A stretch of 64,000 bases of DNA from Lewinellaceae bacterium (GTDB taxonomy: Bacteria; Bacteroidota; Bacteroidia; Chitinophagales; Saprospiraceae). The notes beneath the pieces are model-generated. The model was not told the origin of the DNA. It was given only the letters and a program-made list of their open reading frames with translations, and ran no database searches. Position 1 is the first letter of the stretch; each line of letters starts with the position of its first letter. A program made the translations under genes and the position numbers. Of this stretch, positions 33,677 through 42,384 are shown in pieces. The stretch is from assembly GCA_020636095.1 (NCBI GenBank), contig JACJYN010000002.1, forward strand, positions 1,364,001-1,428,000, given 5' to 3'.

Positions 33677-35449
33677 CTAAGTCCTTACAAAAGCCTTGAT
33701 CGTGGCACATTCTTTGCCCTCACTTTCCCCGAAAGGGCGGATGGTATAAGCCCCTGCCGCCGCCGGTACGATAAAGGTTTCGGCATAGTGGACAAGGAAA
33801 GGCTCAAAAGTATGATCCGGGCTCTCCACGATTGCTTCCCGGCCTTTTACCAGATTGAGTACATTAACCCCCCCACCCGTTTGGTGGCCCACCTTTTGGG
33901 TGAACCAATGCCGGCGGGTTTCGATGAACTCCAGTTCGTGCAGGCCCGTTTTTTCTTCTCTCCATCCCTTGCCTTCGGCAATGAACTCAACGCGGTTGAT
34001 CAGGTTCCGGCGAACCCACGAGGTATCCCGTTTCCATTGGATCACCTTTTTGCCGTGCTCGATATTAATGGGCCGGGGTTGGCCATCCAGCCCGAGCCGC
34101 CCCCAGTCCCACAATTTGAAGGTAAAGATGTAAGGAGTAGCGCTGATCTCCAACACCATGGTGTCTTTCCCCGAGCAATGGACCGTACCGGCGGGAATGA
34201 GAAAGTGGTTGTGCTTTTGGGCCGGCCATTTTTCTACAAACTGTTCTGCATCAAAGGGTGCGCCCCCATTTTGAGCATCCCGAAGCGCTTCAATCATCGC
34301 CTCCTTACGGACTCCTTCTTTAAGCCCCAGATAGACGTGGGCGCCCTCTTTGGCATCCAGTATATAATAACTTTCATCCTGGGTATAGTGCATTCCAAAA
34401 TGCTCCTGAATGTACTCGGTGAGCGGGTGCACCTGAAGGCTGAGGTTTCCGCCGTCTATGGTATCCAGGAAATCGAACCGAATGGGGAATTCGGGTCCAA
34501 AACGGGCATAGACGCTGCCGCCCAGCAGTTCCTCCGGATAAAAAAAGACCAGGTTGAGCGCAGGTATTTCTACAACATCCCCACCAAAGCCCAACAGCAG
34601 GCTGTTCTCCTCCGGCACACAATCGAAGCACCAGGCGTAATTAATTACAGAGGGGTCCAGCCCACATACTTCCTTCATCCACTGCCCTCCCCAGGGCCCG
34701 GGGTCGAAAAAGGGCGCCACCCGAAACGGGCGCCGGGTGGCCTGCCGCAGCCCCGCCCACAGCGTTTCTCCATGGATCATCTTTGGCTGGCGGGGCTTAT
34801 GGGTATCCAGCAGGAAATCACAGGCTGGAAGGAGCTGCTTTTTGATGCGGTCGCAAACGCGCCAGTCAACAAAATAGGCGCGCTTATACTTGCGGGCAAC
34901 ATCCTCCGTGAAATTGGAAGCCCCCAGGTTGGCCACCTCGTGGCGCCGCATGCGTTGCTGAATCTCCCAGCGCGCCATATCCGCATAGGCCAATACATCC
35001 CAGTGTTCCGCCAGGTGCGCTGCGCCAACGCCGCTCACCAGAACCAGGCCTTTTTCCAGGCTTTGGAGTTGCCGCCGGGCGGCCTCCAGCTTTTCAGGGT
35101 CGAAGTAGCGGCCGATGGTAAGCCGGGTCATAAAACCAAAAATCCGGTCACCAGTAACATCCGGCAAGGCCAGTGCATCGATCTGTTCTTCAGTGTAATA
35201 GGCTTGTTCTGTATCAAAAACCCAATCCGGTTTCAGCCCCTCTATCAGTGCCTTCCGTACCTCCTGGGCATCTACCCCGTGGTAAAATTCGGCCACCACG
35301 ACCGCTTTGCCCCGGGTAGTATCCGGAAGCCTCTGCCCAACCGCTGTTATTATTTTATCCCAGCCGGTAAGGCAGGCGTTTTCAAACCCTTGAACCCGGA
35401 GCACTGGAAATTTATCGTAATTTGATTGCAAGTGTACTGTGGTTTTCAA
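33677..35449 (-). CDS. manA: Two-part protein: kinase-like N-half plus class I mannose-6-phosphate isomerase
   Basis: 590 residues, about twice the size of a plain isomerase. Residues about 250-590 are the cupin-type isomerase: PWGGQWMKEVCGL, then LSLQVHPLTEYIQEHFG with the metal-binding residues, then PAGTVHCSGKDTMVLEI. Residues 1-240 are a different domain (KAVVVAEFYHGVDAQEV, LVLVSGVGAAHLAEHWDVLAYADMARWE) that recalls P-loop nucleoside-kinase-like folds but shows no Walker A. The pairing is known to me from other Bacteroidota genomes but the role of the first half is not. It lies between the regulator and the porter. Confidence 0.85.
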   Translation of the reverse strand: MKTTVHLQSNYDKFPVLRVQGFENACLTGWDKIITAVGQRLPDTTRGKAVVVAEFYHGVDAQEVRKALIEGLKPDWVFDTEQAYYTEEQIDALALPDVTGDRIFGFMTRLTIGRYFDPEKLEAARRQLQSLEKGLVLVSGVGAAHLAEHWDVLAYADMARWEIQQRMRRHEVANLGASNFTEDVARKYKRAYFVDWRVCDRIKKQLLPACDFLLDTHKPRQPKMIHGETLWAGLRQATRRPFRVAPFFDPGPWGGQWMKEVCGLDPSVINYAWCFDCVPEENSLLLGFGGDVVEIPALNLVFFYPEELLGGSVYARFGPEFPIRFDFLDTIDGGNLSLQVHPLTEYIQEHFGMHYTQDESYYILDAKEGAHVYLGLKEGVRKEAMIEALRDAQNGGAPFDAEQFVEKWPAQKHNHFLIPAGTVHCSGKDTMVLEISATPYIFTFKLWDWGRLGLDGQPRPINIEHGKKVIQWKRDTSWVRRNLINRVEFIAEGKGWREEKTGLHELEFIETRRHWFTQKVGHQTGGGVNVLNLVKGREAIVESPDHTFEPFLVHYAETFIVPAAAGAYTIRPFGESEGKECATIKAFVRT

Positions 35450-35495
35450 TTGACTTCATTCTAAAAATTTCCATAAGGACATGTCGTTTTGCTGT

Positions 35496-36671
35496 TCACC
35501 TTGTGTGATACTTAGAAGAAACATTTTCTTCCCTCACAAATTCTGAAGGCGTTTGGCCAGCCATTTTTTTAAACGTCCGGTTGAAGGTCGTTTTGTTCGT
35601 AAACCCACACTCCAGCCCAATGGCGAGGATACTGTAATGGTGGTAATTCTTGTCTTTCAGCCGCCGTTTAGCTGCCTCCACCCGGTAGGCGTTCACAAAG
35701 TCGTAAAAATTGGTTGCCATCCCCTCGTTGAGCACCTGGGAAAGGTGATGAGAAGGAATATCGAGCCGGGCGGCCAGATCGGAGACCTTCAGCTCGGCGT
35801 TGAGGTAGGGCTTTTCATTTTTCATCAAATCCAGTAAAGAATCCTGGCAGGCTTCTATCTGCTCAAGGGTGAGGGGAGAGGTTTTGTATTTGCCGTTGCT
35901 GTTTTCCCGGGATAAACCGGAGGGGAGCATTGCCGGAAAATCGTTCAGCCGCCCGATGGCACGGTAGCCAGCCAACTGAATAGCCAACGCTATCAGCGAT
36001 GCGACGGCCATTTCCATCACCGCCCCATCTATTGTCAGGGCGAAAAAAATGAACCGGCACGCCAGGTCCAGCAAAAGCAGTATCAAAAAACCCAGGCAAA
36101 ACTGGCCATACCAGTGGGCGTTGCGTTGGTTTGGAAGGCCTTCCTGCCGGTTTTCAATGCGCCACGAAAGCCACCAGGCCGCCGCTACATAAACCAGCAG
36201 TTGTATCAAAAAGCCACTACTGAGTAGCAAATCGAGCCAACTCAACTCCCATTCGCCCGAAAGGATGACCTCGATGGCCCTTAACTTCGTTTTTCCTGGC
36301 AGGGTATACAGCTCAAGCGTATCGAAAACTGCGGCAACCGGCAACAGAAAGTGCCAGAGGTGGCCCCAACCGAAACGGAAATCCGGTGTCAGCGACTGTT
36401 TGACAAAAAAGTAAAAACAGGGGCCGATCAGGAAAAACAGCGGGTAAAAAACACCCAGCAAATGCGGAAAGGAACGAATGAATCCGGTTAGGAAAAACAA
36501 GTAGTTCACCAGATATAGTGAGACCAGTACGAAGGAGGCGGCCAACAACCTCAAGCCTCTTTGCCGGCCGCTTTTCAATAAGAGCAAACCGGCCAGCCAG
36601 AGGCCGTGCAGAGCGGCGGCAGCCAACAGGAAGGTAAGCCAATATGTATTTGCGGAGTTGATGTTTTCCAT
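35496..36671 (-). CDS. Membrane-bound AraC-family regulator
   Basis: 391 residues. The N-terminal 230 residues contain seven or so hydrophobic helices (WLTFLLAAAALHGLWLAGLLL; YFFVKQSLTPDF; LIALAIQLAGYRAI). Residues about 285-385 are the AraC DNA-binding domain with two helix-turn-helices: LKVSDLAARLDIPSHHLSQVLN and YSILAIGLECGFTNKTTFNRTFKK. Such 7TM-AraC regulators are common in Bacteroidota and sense an unknown signal at the membrane. It is 46 bases upstream of the isomerase gene and probably controls the unit. Confidence 0.92.
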   Translation of the reverse strand: MENINSANTYWLTFLLAAAALHGLWLAGLLLLKSGRQRGLRLLAASFVLVSLYLVNYLFFLTGFIRSFPHLLGVFYPLFFLIGPCFYFFVKQSLTPDFRFGWGHLWHFLLPVAAVFDTLELYTLPGKTKLRAIEVILSGEWELSWLDLLLSSGFLIQLLVYVAAAWWLSWRIENRQEGLPNQRNAHWYGQFCLGFLILLLLDLACRFIFFALTIDGAVMEMAVASLIALAIQLAGYRAIGRLNDFPAMLPSGLSRENSNGKYKTSPLTLEQIEACQDSLLDLMKNEKPYLNAELKVSDLAARLDIPSHHLSQVLNEGMATNFYDFVNAYRVEAAKRRLKDKNYHHYSILAIGLECGFTNKTTFNRTFKKMAGQTPSEFVREENVSSKYHTR

Positions 36672-36884
36672 AATTTCGATTTAACAGGTATGTTCAAAGT
36701 TAGGCATTACCAGCAAAAATTGCCGAAGGTTTCCGGGGCAAGCGTAACAATTTATCTATTGATACCCAAATGGGCCGGCAGAAGGGGTGACAATTAATTA
36801 AACAGCACTTCTATTCCCAAAAGAAACCGGACTTTTATCGAAGCTTGAAATCACCCGGCTTATTTTAGACTTTATACAGAAATC

Positions 36885-37454
36885 ATGAAAAAGCAAATGC
36901 TGTTTTTCCTGTTCTCAATCCTACTTCCATTCGCCCTTTTGGCCCAGGAGACGCCAAATCAGGAACCGACGGAGGCGCCTGGCCATCCCATCCCCCAATG
37001 GCTGCTCGACGATTGGGCCGCCCGCACCCAGGGCACAGGAACCTGGATTACCGACAACAGCGCCTTTAAAAGCGAGAATGAACCCTTCGACGCCTACGGC
37101 CTGCAATGGGAGAACGGCTTAGGCAAAAAAAGCCTGACAGGCCGGCTTTTCTGCCTCCAGGACGGCCAGGATGTGGGCGCCGTCTGGCAATTCCTGGAAT
37201 ACTGGGACCCCGCGGCAGCCGAGGTGCGCATCGTGCAGATCGGCAGCGACGGCGCCGTGGGCCAGGGCCGGATCTGGCGGCTGGACGATGGCAGCGTGAG
37301 GGAACAGCAAACATTCACCCGCCCGGATGGCGCTGCCTTCGAAAGCGGCCACCACAGCTGGATGGAAGACGGGGAACACCACACGCAGTCTTTCAGCATT
37401 GAAAACGGGGAGTGGGTGAAGCGGCGCTTCTACATCTGGAGGCTGGAAAAATGA
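36885..37454 (+). CDS. Small secreted beta-rich protein
   Basis: 189 residues. The signal peptide (MLFFLFSILLPFALLAQ) ends in the typical Bacteroidota LLAQ. The mature protein reads as an up-and-down barrel: GTGTWITDNSAFKSENEPFDAY, KSLTGRLFCLQDGQDVG, VWQFLEYWDPAAAEVRIVQIG, SFSIENGEWVKRRFYIWRL. This resembles DUF1579/DUF6265-type lipocalin-like proteins, as does the N-half of the protein at 38071. The ligand is unknown. Confidence 0.8.
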   Translation: MKKQMLFFLFSILLPFALLAQETPNQEPTEAPGHPIPQWLLDDWAARTQGTGTWITDNSAFKSENEPFDAYGLQWENGLGKKSLTGRLFCLQDGQDVGAVWQFLEYWDPAAAEVRIVQIGSDGAVGQGRIWRLDDGSVREQQTFTRPDGAAFESGHHSWMEDGEHHTQSFSIENGEWVKRRFYIWRLEK

Positions 37455-37488
37455 ACTTTTTTGTATCTTCAAAAAAAAACAAGAACCA

Positions 37489-38040
37489 ATGGACAAAGCA
37501 GTGGAAACCATGATCGCCAACCTGCAGAAAAACACCGGCAAGTCCCTTGCGGAGTGGGTAGCCGTAGTACAATCCTCCGGCCTTTCCAAGCACGGCGAGA
37601 TCATCAAATTCCTAAAAACGGAACACGGCTTCACCCACGGCTTCGCCAACCTCGTCGCCCATGAGGCCAGAGGCTCCGCTGCCGCCAACCTGGCGGAAAC
37701 AATGGACCTTGTGGCGGAGCAATACAAAGGCAAGGAAAGCCTGCGGCCGATGTACGATCAACTCATAACCCAAATCCATCAATTCGGAAAAGACGTTGAG
37801 GCCGCCCCGAAAAAGGCCTACGTCAGCCTGCGGCGAAATAAGCAGTTCGCCATCCTGCAGCCTTCCACCAAAACCCGGCTCGACATCGGGCTGAACCTGA
37901 GAGATGTGGAACCACAAGGCAGGCTGGAAGCCGCCGGCAGTTGGAACAGTATGTGTTCTCACCGAATCCGAGCTACAGATTTGAAAGATATTGATGCGGA
38001 GGTGGTGAAGTGGTTGAAGATGGCGTATGAGAACTCCTGA
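37489..38040 (+). CDS. DUF4287 / DUF5655 protein
   Basis: 183 residues. Residues 1-65 match DUF4287 (NLQKNTGKSLAEWVAVVQ, HGEIIKFLKTEHGFTHGFAN). Residues about 90-180 match DUF5655 (YDQLITQIHQFGKDVEAAPKKAYVSLRRNKQFA, HRIRATDLKDIDAEVVKWLKMAY). This two-domain protein is widespread and occurs in actinobacteria and Bacteroidota; the function is unknown, with DUF5655 sometimes found near restriction-like proteins. A TATCTTC -7-like box lies just before it (about 37462). Confidence 0.9.
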   Translation: MDKAVETMIANLQKNTGKSLAEWVAVVQSSGLSKHGEIIKFLKTEHGFTHGFANLVAHEARGSAAANLAETMDLVAEQYKGKESLRPMYDQLITQIHQFGKDVEAAPKKAYVSLRRNKQFAILQPSTKTRLDIGLNLRDVEPQGRLEAAGSWNSMCSHRIRATDLKDIDAEVVKWLKMAYENS

Positions 38041-38070
38041 TTCTTTTTTCACCCGATAAAATCCATACCA

Positions 38071-39516
38071 ATGAAAAAGATCATATGGGCTACCATTCTA
38101 AGGTTGGACAGCCCCGTACACCGTACACAGCCCAGGATTGCCATTGGCCCGTACATCGTACACGCCCCCGGAATACCCTGGAACTTTCTGTCCAACCTTA
38201 GACGGATAGCCATCATCTGCCTGCTCTCATTGATTATTAACCTGTTGTTGTCACCTGCCTTGTTCTCCCAATCCCAGCTCACCGAACACACCCTGAAGCT
38301 CGACGATGCCGCCAATATGCCGGCCGCCGGCATCGAAGGCCTGGCCTGGCTCACCGGCCGCTGGCTGGGCGAAGGGTTCGGCGGCACTTTGGAGGAAAAC
38401 TGGAACCCTCCCATGGGCGGAACCATGGTGGCTACCTTTCGCCTTATCGAGGATGGAAAACCGCATTTCTACGAAATCTGCCTCATCGAACCGCAAGGCA
38501 ATTCCCTGGTGTACAAGGTCAAACACTTCAATCCCGGATTGGCCGGCTGGGAGGAGAAGGACGAGTACGTCACGTTTCCTCTGGTGAGGCTGGAACCGAA
38601 TACCGCCTGGTTCAACGGCCTGACGATGAAGCTGGACGGCAACACCATTACCCACTACCTGGCCATGAAGCAGCAGGATGGCAGCTACAAAGAGGCCGCC
38701 CTGGTTTACCACCGCAGCACGGCGACGGCAACCCCGGCATCGCAGGATGTCCTGTCTCAGTTCCAGTGGGATGGCAAGAAAATCCCCCTGATGCTGCTCG
38801 GCTCTTATCACATGAGCAATCCTGGCGCCGATGCATTTAACCTGGAAGCTGATGACGTGCTCACCCCCAAACGGCAGGCTGAAATCGAGGCGGTGGTAAA
38901 AAACCTGGCCGCTTTTAAACCGACCAGGATTGCCGTCGAAGCACCATTCGGCGACAGCGCCACAGTGGCCCACTACCAGGAATACCTGGCCGGCAAACGC
39001 GAGCTGCGCCGTAGCGAGGAAGAACAGATCGGCTTCCGCCTGGCCAAGATGCTGGGGCATGAAACCATCTACCCCATCGATGTGCGCATGAATCTCGACC
39101 AGCCGGGCCTGGAGGAGGTTATCGCCGCCAACCCCGCCGGGCACGGCCCGCGTATGGCTTCCCTCGATCAACTGGGAAAGAAAGCCATCGCTCAAATGGA
39201 TCAGTGGCTTAAAGAAGGGACCATAGCGGATATGCTCTACGAAATGAACCGCCCGGAATTTCTGGACCTGAACTACCAAATCTACCTTCGCATCTTTCTC
39301 CCCACCGTAGAGGGGGACAACTACGCAGGGGCCGACCTGGTAGCTACCTGGCACCAACGCAACCTGCGCATCATGAGCAACCTGCACCAGATCGGCCTTA
39401 CGCCCGAAGACCGGGTGCTGGTGGTCTACGGGCAGGGGCATGTGCCGCTATTCGAACGCATCGCTGAGGATTCGCCTTACTTTGAAGTGGTGAGTGTGTT
39501 GCCCTATTTGCGGTAG
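38071..39516 (+). CDS. DUF6265-like plus DUF5694 protein; N-terminus disrupted in frame by a MITE-like element
   Basis: 481 residues. After the first eight residues (MKKIIWAT) comes a 36-residue stretch (about 9-44) that is encoded by the element at 38097-38202. Only then does the hydrophobic signal helix appear (IAIICLLSLIINLLLSPALFSQ). So the element has split a signal-peptide region without breaking the frame. Residues about 85-215 are lipocalin-like (GLAWLTGRWLGEGFGG, GGTMVATFRLIEDGK, DUF6265 type). Residues about 225-480 are DUF5694 (LMLLGSYHMSNPGADAFN, VAEAPFGDS-like IAVEAPFGDS, VYGQGHVPLF), a TraB-related family. Export may be affected; an internal start after the element is not evident. 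Confidence 0.82.
   Translation: MKKIIWATILRLDSPVHRTQPRIAIGPYIVHAPGIPWNFLSNLRRIAIICLLSLIINLLLSPALFSQSQLTEHTLKLDDAANMPAAGIEGLAWLTGRWLGEGFGGTLEENWNPPMGGTMVATFRLIEDGKPHFYEICLIEPQGNSLVYKVKHFNPGLAGWEEKDEYVTFPLVRLEPNTAWFNGLTMKLDGNTITHYLAMKQQDGSYKEAALVYHRSTATATPASQDVLSQFQWDGKKIPLMLLGSYHMSNPGADAFNLEADDVLTPKRQAEIEAVVKNLAAFKPTRIAVEAPFGDSATVAHYQEYLAGKRELRRSEEEQIGFRLAKMLGHETIYPIDVRMNLDQPGLEEVIAANPAGHGPRMASLDQLGKKAIAQMDQWLKEGTIADMLYEMNRPEFLDLNYQIYLRIFLPTVEGDNYAGADLVATWHQRNLRIMSNLHQIGLTPEDRVLVVYGQGHVPLFERIAEDSPYFEVVSVLPYLR
38097..38202 (+). mobile_element. MITE-like element with 15-bp perfect terminal inverted repeats, in a coding region
   Basis: TCTAAGGTTGGACAG at 38097-38111 is exactly complemented at 38188-38202. 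The 106-bp interior has two spaced GTACANCGTACA-like blocks and a TTGCCATTGGCCC core. A second copy lies at 59608-59712 with the same interior order, and a lone end is at 19270. No open frame for a transposase; no clear target duplication. The downstream base string CGGATA is shared with the other copy. Confidence 0.85.
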
Positions 39517-39530
39517 TTTTTTAATAAGCA

Positions 39531-39902
39531 ATGGTAGACATTCATAGCATGAACTATTTCAACCTTTTCCTTGCCCTGCTCTTCGGCCTTTTTGCCGCGG
39601 TACAACTCAACGACCCGGATCCCTGGGGATGGGTAGCCATGTATGGCTTTGTGTCCATTGTTTCTGCTTTTGCAGCTTTCAGGCGGTATCATCCCTACGT
39701 CCTGTACCTGGGGTTGGGCGTCGTGCTGATCTGGATGGCCACCCTTGCCCCTGATTTTGTCAATTGGGTCAAAATGGGGATGCCAACGATCACCGGTTCC
39801 ATGAAAGCGGAATCGCTCTATGTGGAACTGACGCGGGAGTTTCTGGGGCTGCTGTTGTGCGGGCTGGCACTGGGCTGGCATTGGAAGGGGCCGAGGGCTT
39901 GA
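39531..39902 (+). CDS. Tmem_220-like small membrane protein
   Basis: 123 residues (or 117 from ATG 39549, MNYFNLFLALLF). Four hydrophobic helices. The motif AAVQLNDPDPWGWVAMYG is the hallmark of the transmembrane family 220 (TMEM220-related) proteins. The function is unknown. It converges on the channel gene with 12 bases between the stops. Confidence 0.88.
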   Translation: MVDIHSMNYFNLFLALLFGLFAAVQLNDPDPWGWVAMYGFVSIVSAFAAFRRYHPYVLYLGLGVVLIWMATLAPDFVNWVKMGMPTITGSMKAESLYVELTREFLGLLLCGLALGWHWKGPRA

Positions 39903-39914
39903 AGGGATGAAAGG

Positions 39915-40994
39915 CTATTCCTCATCCTCCAGATTGTACTTGCGCAGGATTTCCGGCCAGTCAGCCCGGTGAATACGATTCACCAGCACCGGGTTGATGT
40001 CCTGGTAATAGGGGCTGCCTTTGGGTAAAAGGAAGCTTCGGTACTGCTTGTTAAAGGTGGCCGGTAACAATTGCACCTTCCCATCCAGTTTGTAATGGGA
40101 GATGAGATAGTGTAAAACCGTCTTGTCGTAAACCAGGGCGTCGATTTCCTGGCGCGCCAGCGCACGCAGGCCTTCCAGCGGCCCATCATAAGACTCGTCC
40201 GGCAGTATATCATGGGCTACCAGAAAGTCTTCGCTGCCGGTAGCGCCAATGGCCCCCAGCTTATCCACTGACTGCAAATCCTGAAGCTTTTCGATCTGCG
40301 CCGCCAGGGAGTTAACGGTAAGCGTAGAGGCAATAGTAGCCGTAAAACCGGAAATGATGATCACCGCCGTAAACATCCAGATAATGGCAATACTCTTACC
40401 CAGGGAGGTTTTGGGCGCCTTGTCGCCATAGCCCACCGTCGTCATCGTTACAGCCGACCACCACAGGCCGTCCAGCAAGCCCTGCAGGCCGGGCCGGAAC
40501 TGATAGTGATTGTGGCGGCGCTCCACCATCCAGAGGAGGGCGCCAAAACAAAAAATGATAAAAAATAACAAGAGTACGATCTTCAAAAAATCCAGCGAGA
40601 AAAAATTGCTGATGAACATGCGAAATTGGCTACGCCGCACATGGGCTGTCGCTACTCCCAGGCTGGAAATAAAAAAGGGCTGGGATACGTCAAACATCTT
40701 GAGGCGCGTACTGCTCACCGTCAAAGGATTGATAGATATCTCCAGCTCGTGGAAATCCAGCGCCCGCACCATTCCAATGATATCGTGGTATTCCTGATAC
40801 TCATACGACAACCCCAACTGCTCCGCAATGTCTTCCCATAGATCGACACACAGGCCTTCATAACGCCCCTCCCCGATCTTGATGATAAAGGGCGGGTCGG
40901 GATGCAGCCCTACCCGCAGCGGGGAACTGTCCTGCCCCCAAAGACAGGCTACCGTGAGCAGGTAACTGATGGTTAGTATGGTTTTTTGTGTCAT
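39915..40994 (-). CDS. GluR0-like ligand-gated potassium channel
   Basis: 359 residues. Signal peptide (ILTISYLLTVACLWGQ), then a split substrate-binding domain: first lobe about 25-115 (LRVGLHPDPPFIIKIGEGRYEGLCVDLW), then a two-helix channel (about 135-157 and 200-225) with the K+ filter TTVGYGD at residues 185-191, then the second lobe (QSVDKLGAIGATGSEDFLVAHD to LLPKGSPYYQDINPVL). This is the architecture of prokaryotic glutamate receptors (GluR0 type): periplasmic ligand binding opens a K+-selective pore. The ligand cannot be assigned. A 149-base gap separates it from the next gene. Confidence 0.93.
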   Translation of the reverse strand: MTQKTILTISYLLTVACLWGQDSSPLRVGLHPDPPFIIKIGEGRYEGLCVDLWEDIAEQLGLSYEYQEYHDIIGMVRALDFHELEISINPLTVSSTRLKMFDVSQPFFISSLGVATAHVRRSQFRMFISNFFSLDFLKIVLLLFFIIFCFGALLWMVERRHNHYQFRPGLQGLLDGLWWSAVTMTTVGYGDKAPKTSLGKSIAIIWMFTAVIIISGFTATIASTLTVNSLAAQIEKLQDLQSVDKLGAIGATGSEDFLVAHDILPDESYDGPLEGLRALARQEIDALVYDKTVLHYLISHYKLDGKVQLLPATFNKQYRSFLLPKGSPYYQDINPVLVNRIHRADWPEILRKYNLEDEE

Positions 40995-41143
40995 AGTCTG
41001 GTTTTATACAGGGATTTCGGGTATTGTTACATTGTTACCCCTTCGGCAAGCTCAGGGTGAAATTGTTTCTTGTTGGGTGCAGTTCTTTACGACAACAATA
41101 CACAGCAATATAGCATAACCATTCAGCAATATACTCCCCTGGG

Positions 41144-42065
41144 CTACTCTAATCTATCCTTAACCGCGATCGACAAATAATCCACCAACACCTGAAGCAT
41201 CTGCCGGCTGCGCTCATCGAAGGCATTTTTGCGGATACCATAGACGCAAAGTACCAATGGCTGCCTGCCGAGGACCTCAAAGGGTAAATACAGGGCGGAA
41301 TTGTACCGGTAATCTTCCTGAAGTTCTATGTACTGCCCCTGCTCCACGCGATAATCCTGTATGATCACCGCTCTTTTGTTCATCAACACCCATACCGGGA
41401 GGCTGCTTTTGTCATTAAACTCTTCGCTGCGATGGGTAAAGGCCCGGTGGCGTTTGACATACCCTCTGAAAAAAATCTCATCCCCGTGGTTTCCTCCAAA
41501 TTCGAATGCGTCGATGCCAATGGGGTGTTCCAACGACTGCGCCAGCACTTCGACCACCGTTTTCCAACTGGTATTTCTGGGACGGGCCGAAGCGAAAGAA
41601 AGTAAGCTTACCTTGCCGCCAACGGGCAAAACTGCCGTTAGGCTGGCTAATCCAAAGCACCCCGCTCTGATCAAAATACAAACCATTGGGATACAGCAGC
41701 GTGGTATCGGTGGCTACCGGCTGCCCGGGGATGAGGCAGCGCAGATAGGCTGTGTCCGGCTTTTCTTCAATGGAAAAAACGCCCATATCATTGACCATCA
41801 GCAGCGTACTGTCAGGAGCCCTCACTAAAGCTTTGATGTAATGGCTGTCCAGCACCCGCTTGTAGTTGACAAAGGATCTGCCATCGAAACGCAGCAGGCC
41901 GCCATCGGTAGCCACCCACAAAAAACCGTACTGTCCGCGTATGGCCGCTCGCACCTCCTCAGAAGGCAGTCCTTCCGCCAGGCGATAGTGGGTAGAAAAG
42001 TACTTCTGTGCTTCACCCAGGAGCGGCAGCAGCAAAAGTAAAAGGCATAAGCGGATCGCAAGCAT
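41144..42065 (-). pseudogene. Frameshifted gene: two-component-type propeller N-part joined to a GAF-like C-part
   Basis: The N-terminal frame (start 42065) has a signal peptide (CLLLLLLPLLGEAQ) and a Reg_prop blade (GLPSEEVRAAIRGQYGFLWVATDGGLLRFDG), then more blades to FFRFGPSQKYQ. The frame then fails. The next frame continues as SWKTVVEVLAQSLEHPIGID and ends as a GAF-like domain (WVLMNKRAVIIQDYR, LYLPFEVLGRQPLVLCVYGI). Removing one A from the AAAA run near 41560 on the complement strand restores QLETVVEVLAQ and one frame of about 306 residues. Even then it is short: the propeller should be several times longer. So it is a decayed or internally deleted sensor gene, or the frameshift is a sequencing error. 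Confidence 0.75.
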
Positions 42066-42384
42066 AATAATGAATACCCTCCGTTTTTACCTAAAGATAA
42101 GAAGTGCTCCTGTAAAAACGGATTTTCTTTCTTTTGTCCTTAGGGCCCGGCGAAGAATAACCTCCCCATTTGATGCCGATCCCTGCCTGCCTTGCGGCGA
42201 GGCAGGTTGTCCAGCGACAAAATCTCTGGCCTGAAACGGGGAACTTATTTTTCTCCGGCCCCTTATACATGAGCTGCTTTCCTGTCACAAAATCCCGAGA
42301 TTTTAGGACAGAAAAAAAACAAGAAGCCAGCTTTTTCGTAAATTTAAAATTATGCAACTGCCTCTTTCACGGCCGGCATAAAAA
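42066..42384. other. Divergent intergenic region, small hairpins only
   Basis: Between the broken sensor gene and the kinase. It holds a 7-bp hairpin CCTGCCT/AGGCAGG (42186-42206) and a longer imperfect one near 42286-42320 (CTGTCACAAAATC with GATTTTAGGACAG). Both promoters must be here but no clear -7 box was found. No gene is visible. Confidence 0.6.

Noticed and set aside
33620..35425. 601-codon plus-strand ORF opposite the mannose-6-phosphate isomerase gene
   Set aside because: Antisense shadow of a clear coding region.
36672..36884. Fourth Crp/Fnr-like site near GTGACAATTAATTAA
   Set aside because: There is one weak dyad only, no 22-bp partner and no stress gene next to it.
41144..41686. 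Independent GAF gene starting MVCILIRAGC
   Set aside because: Its first 45 residues are the out-of-frame part of the propeller gene; the GAF part is better explained as the frameshifted end.
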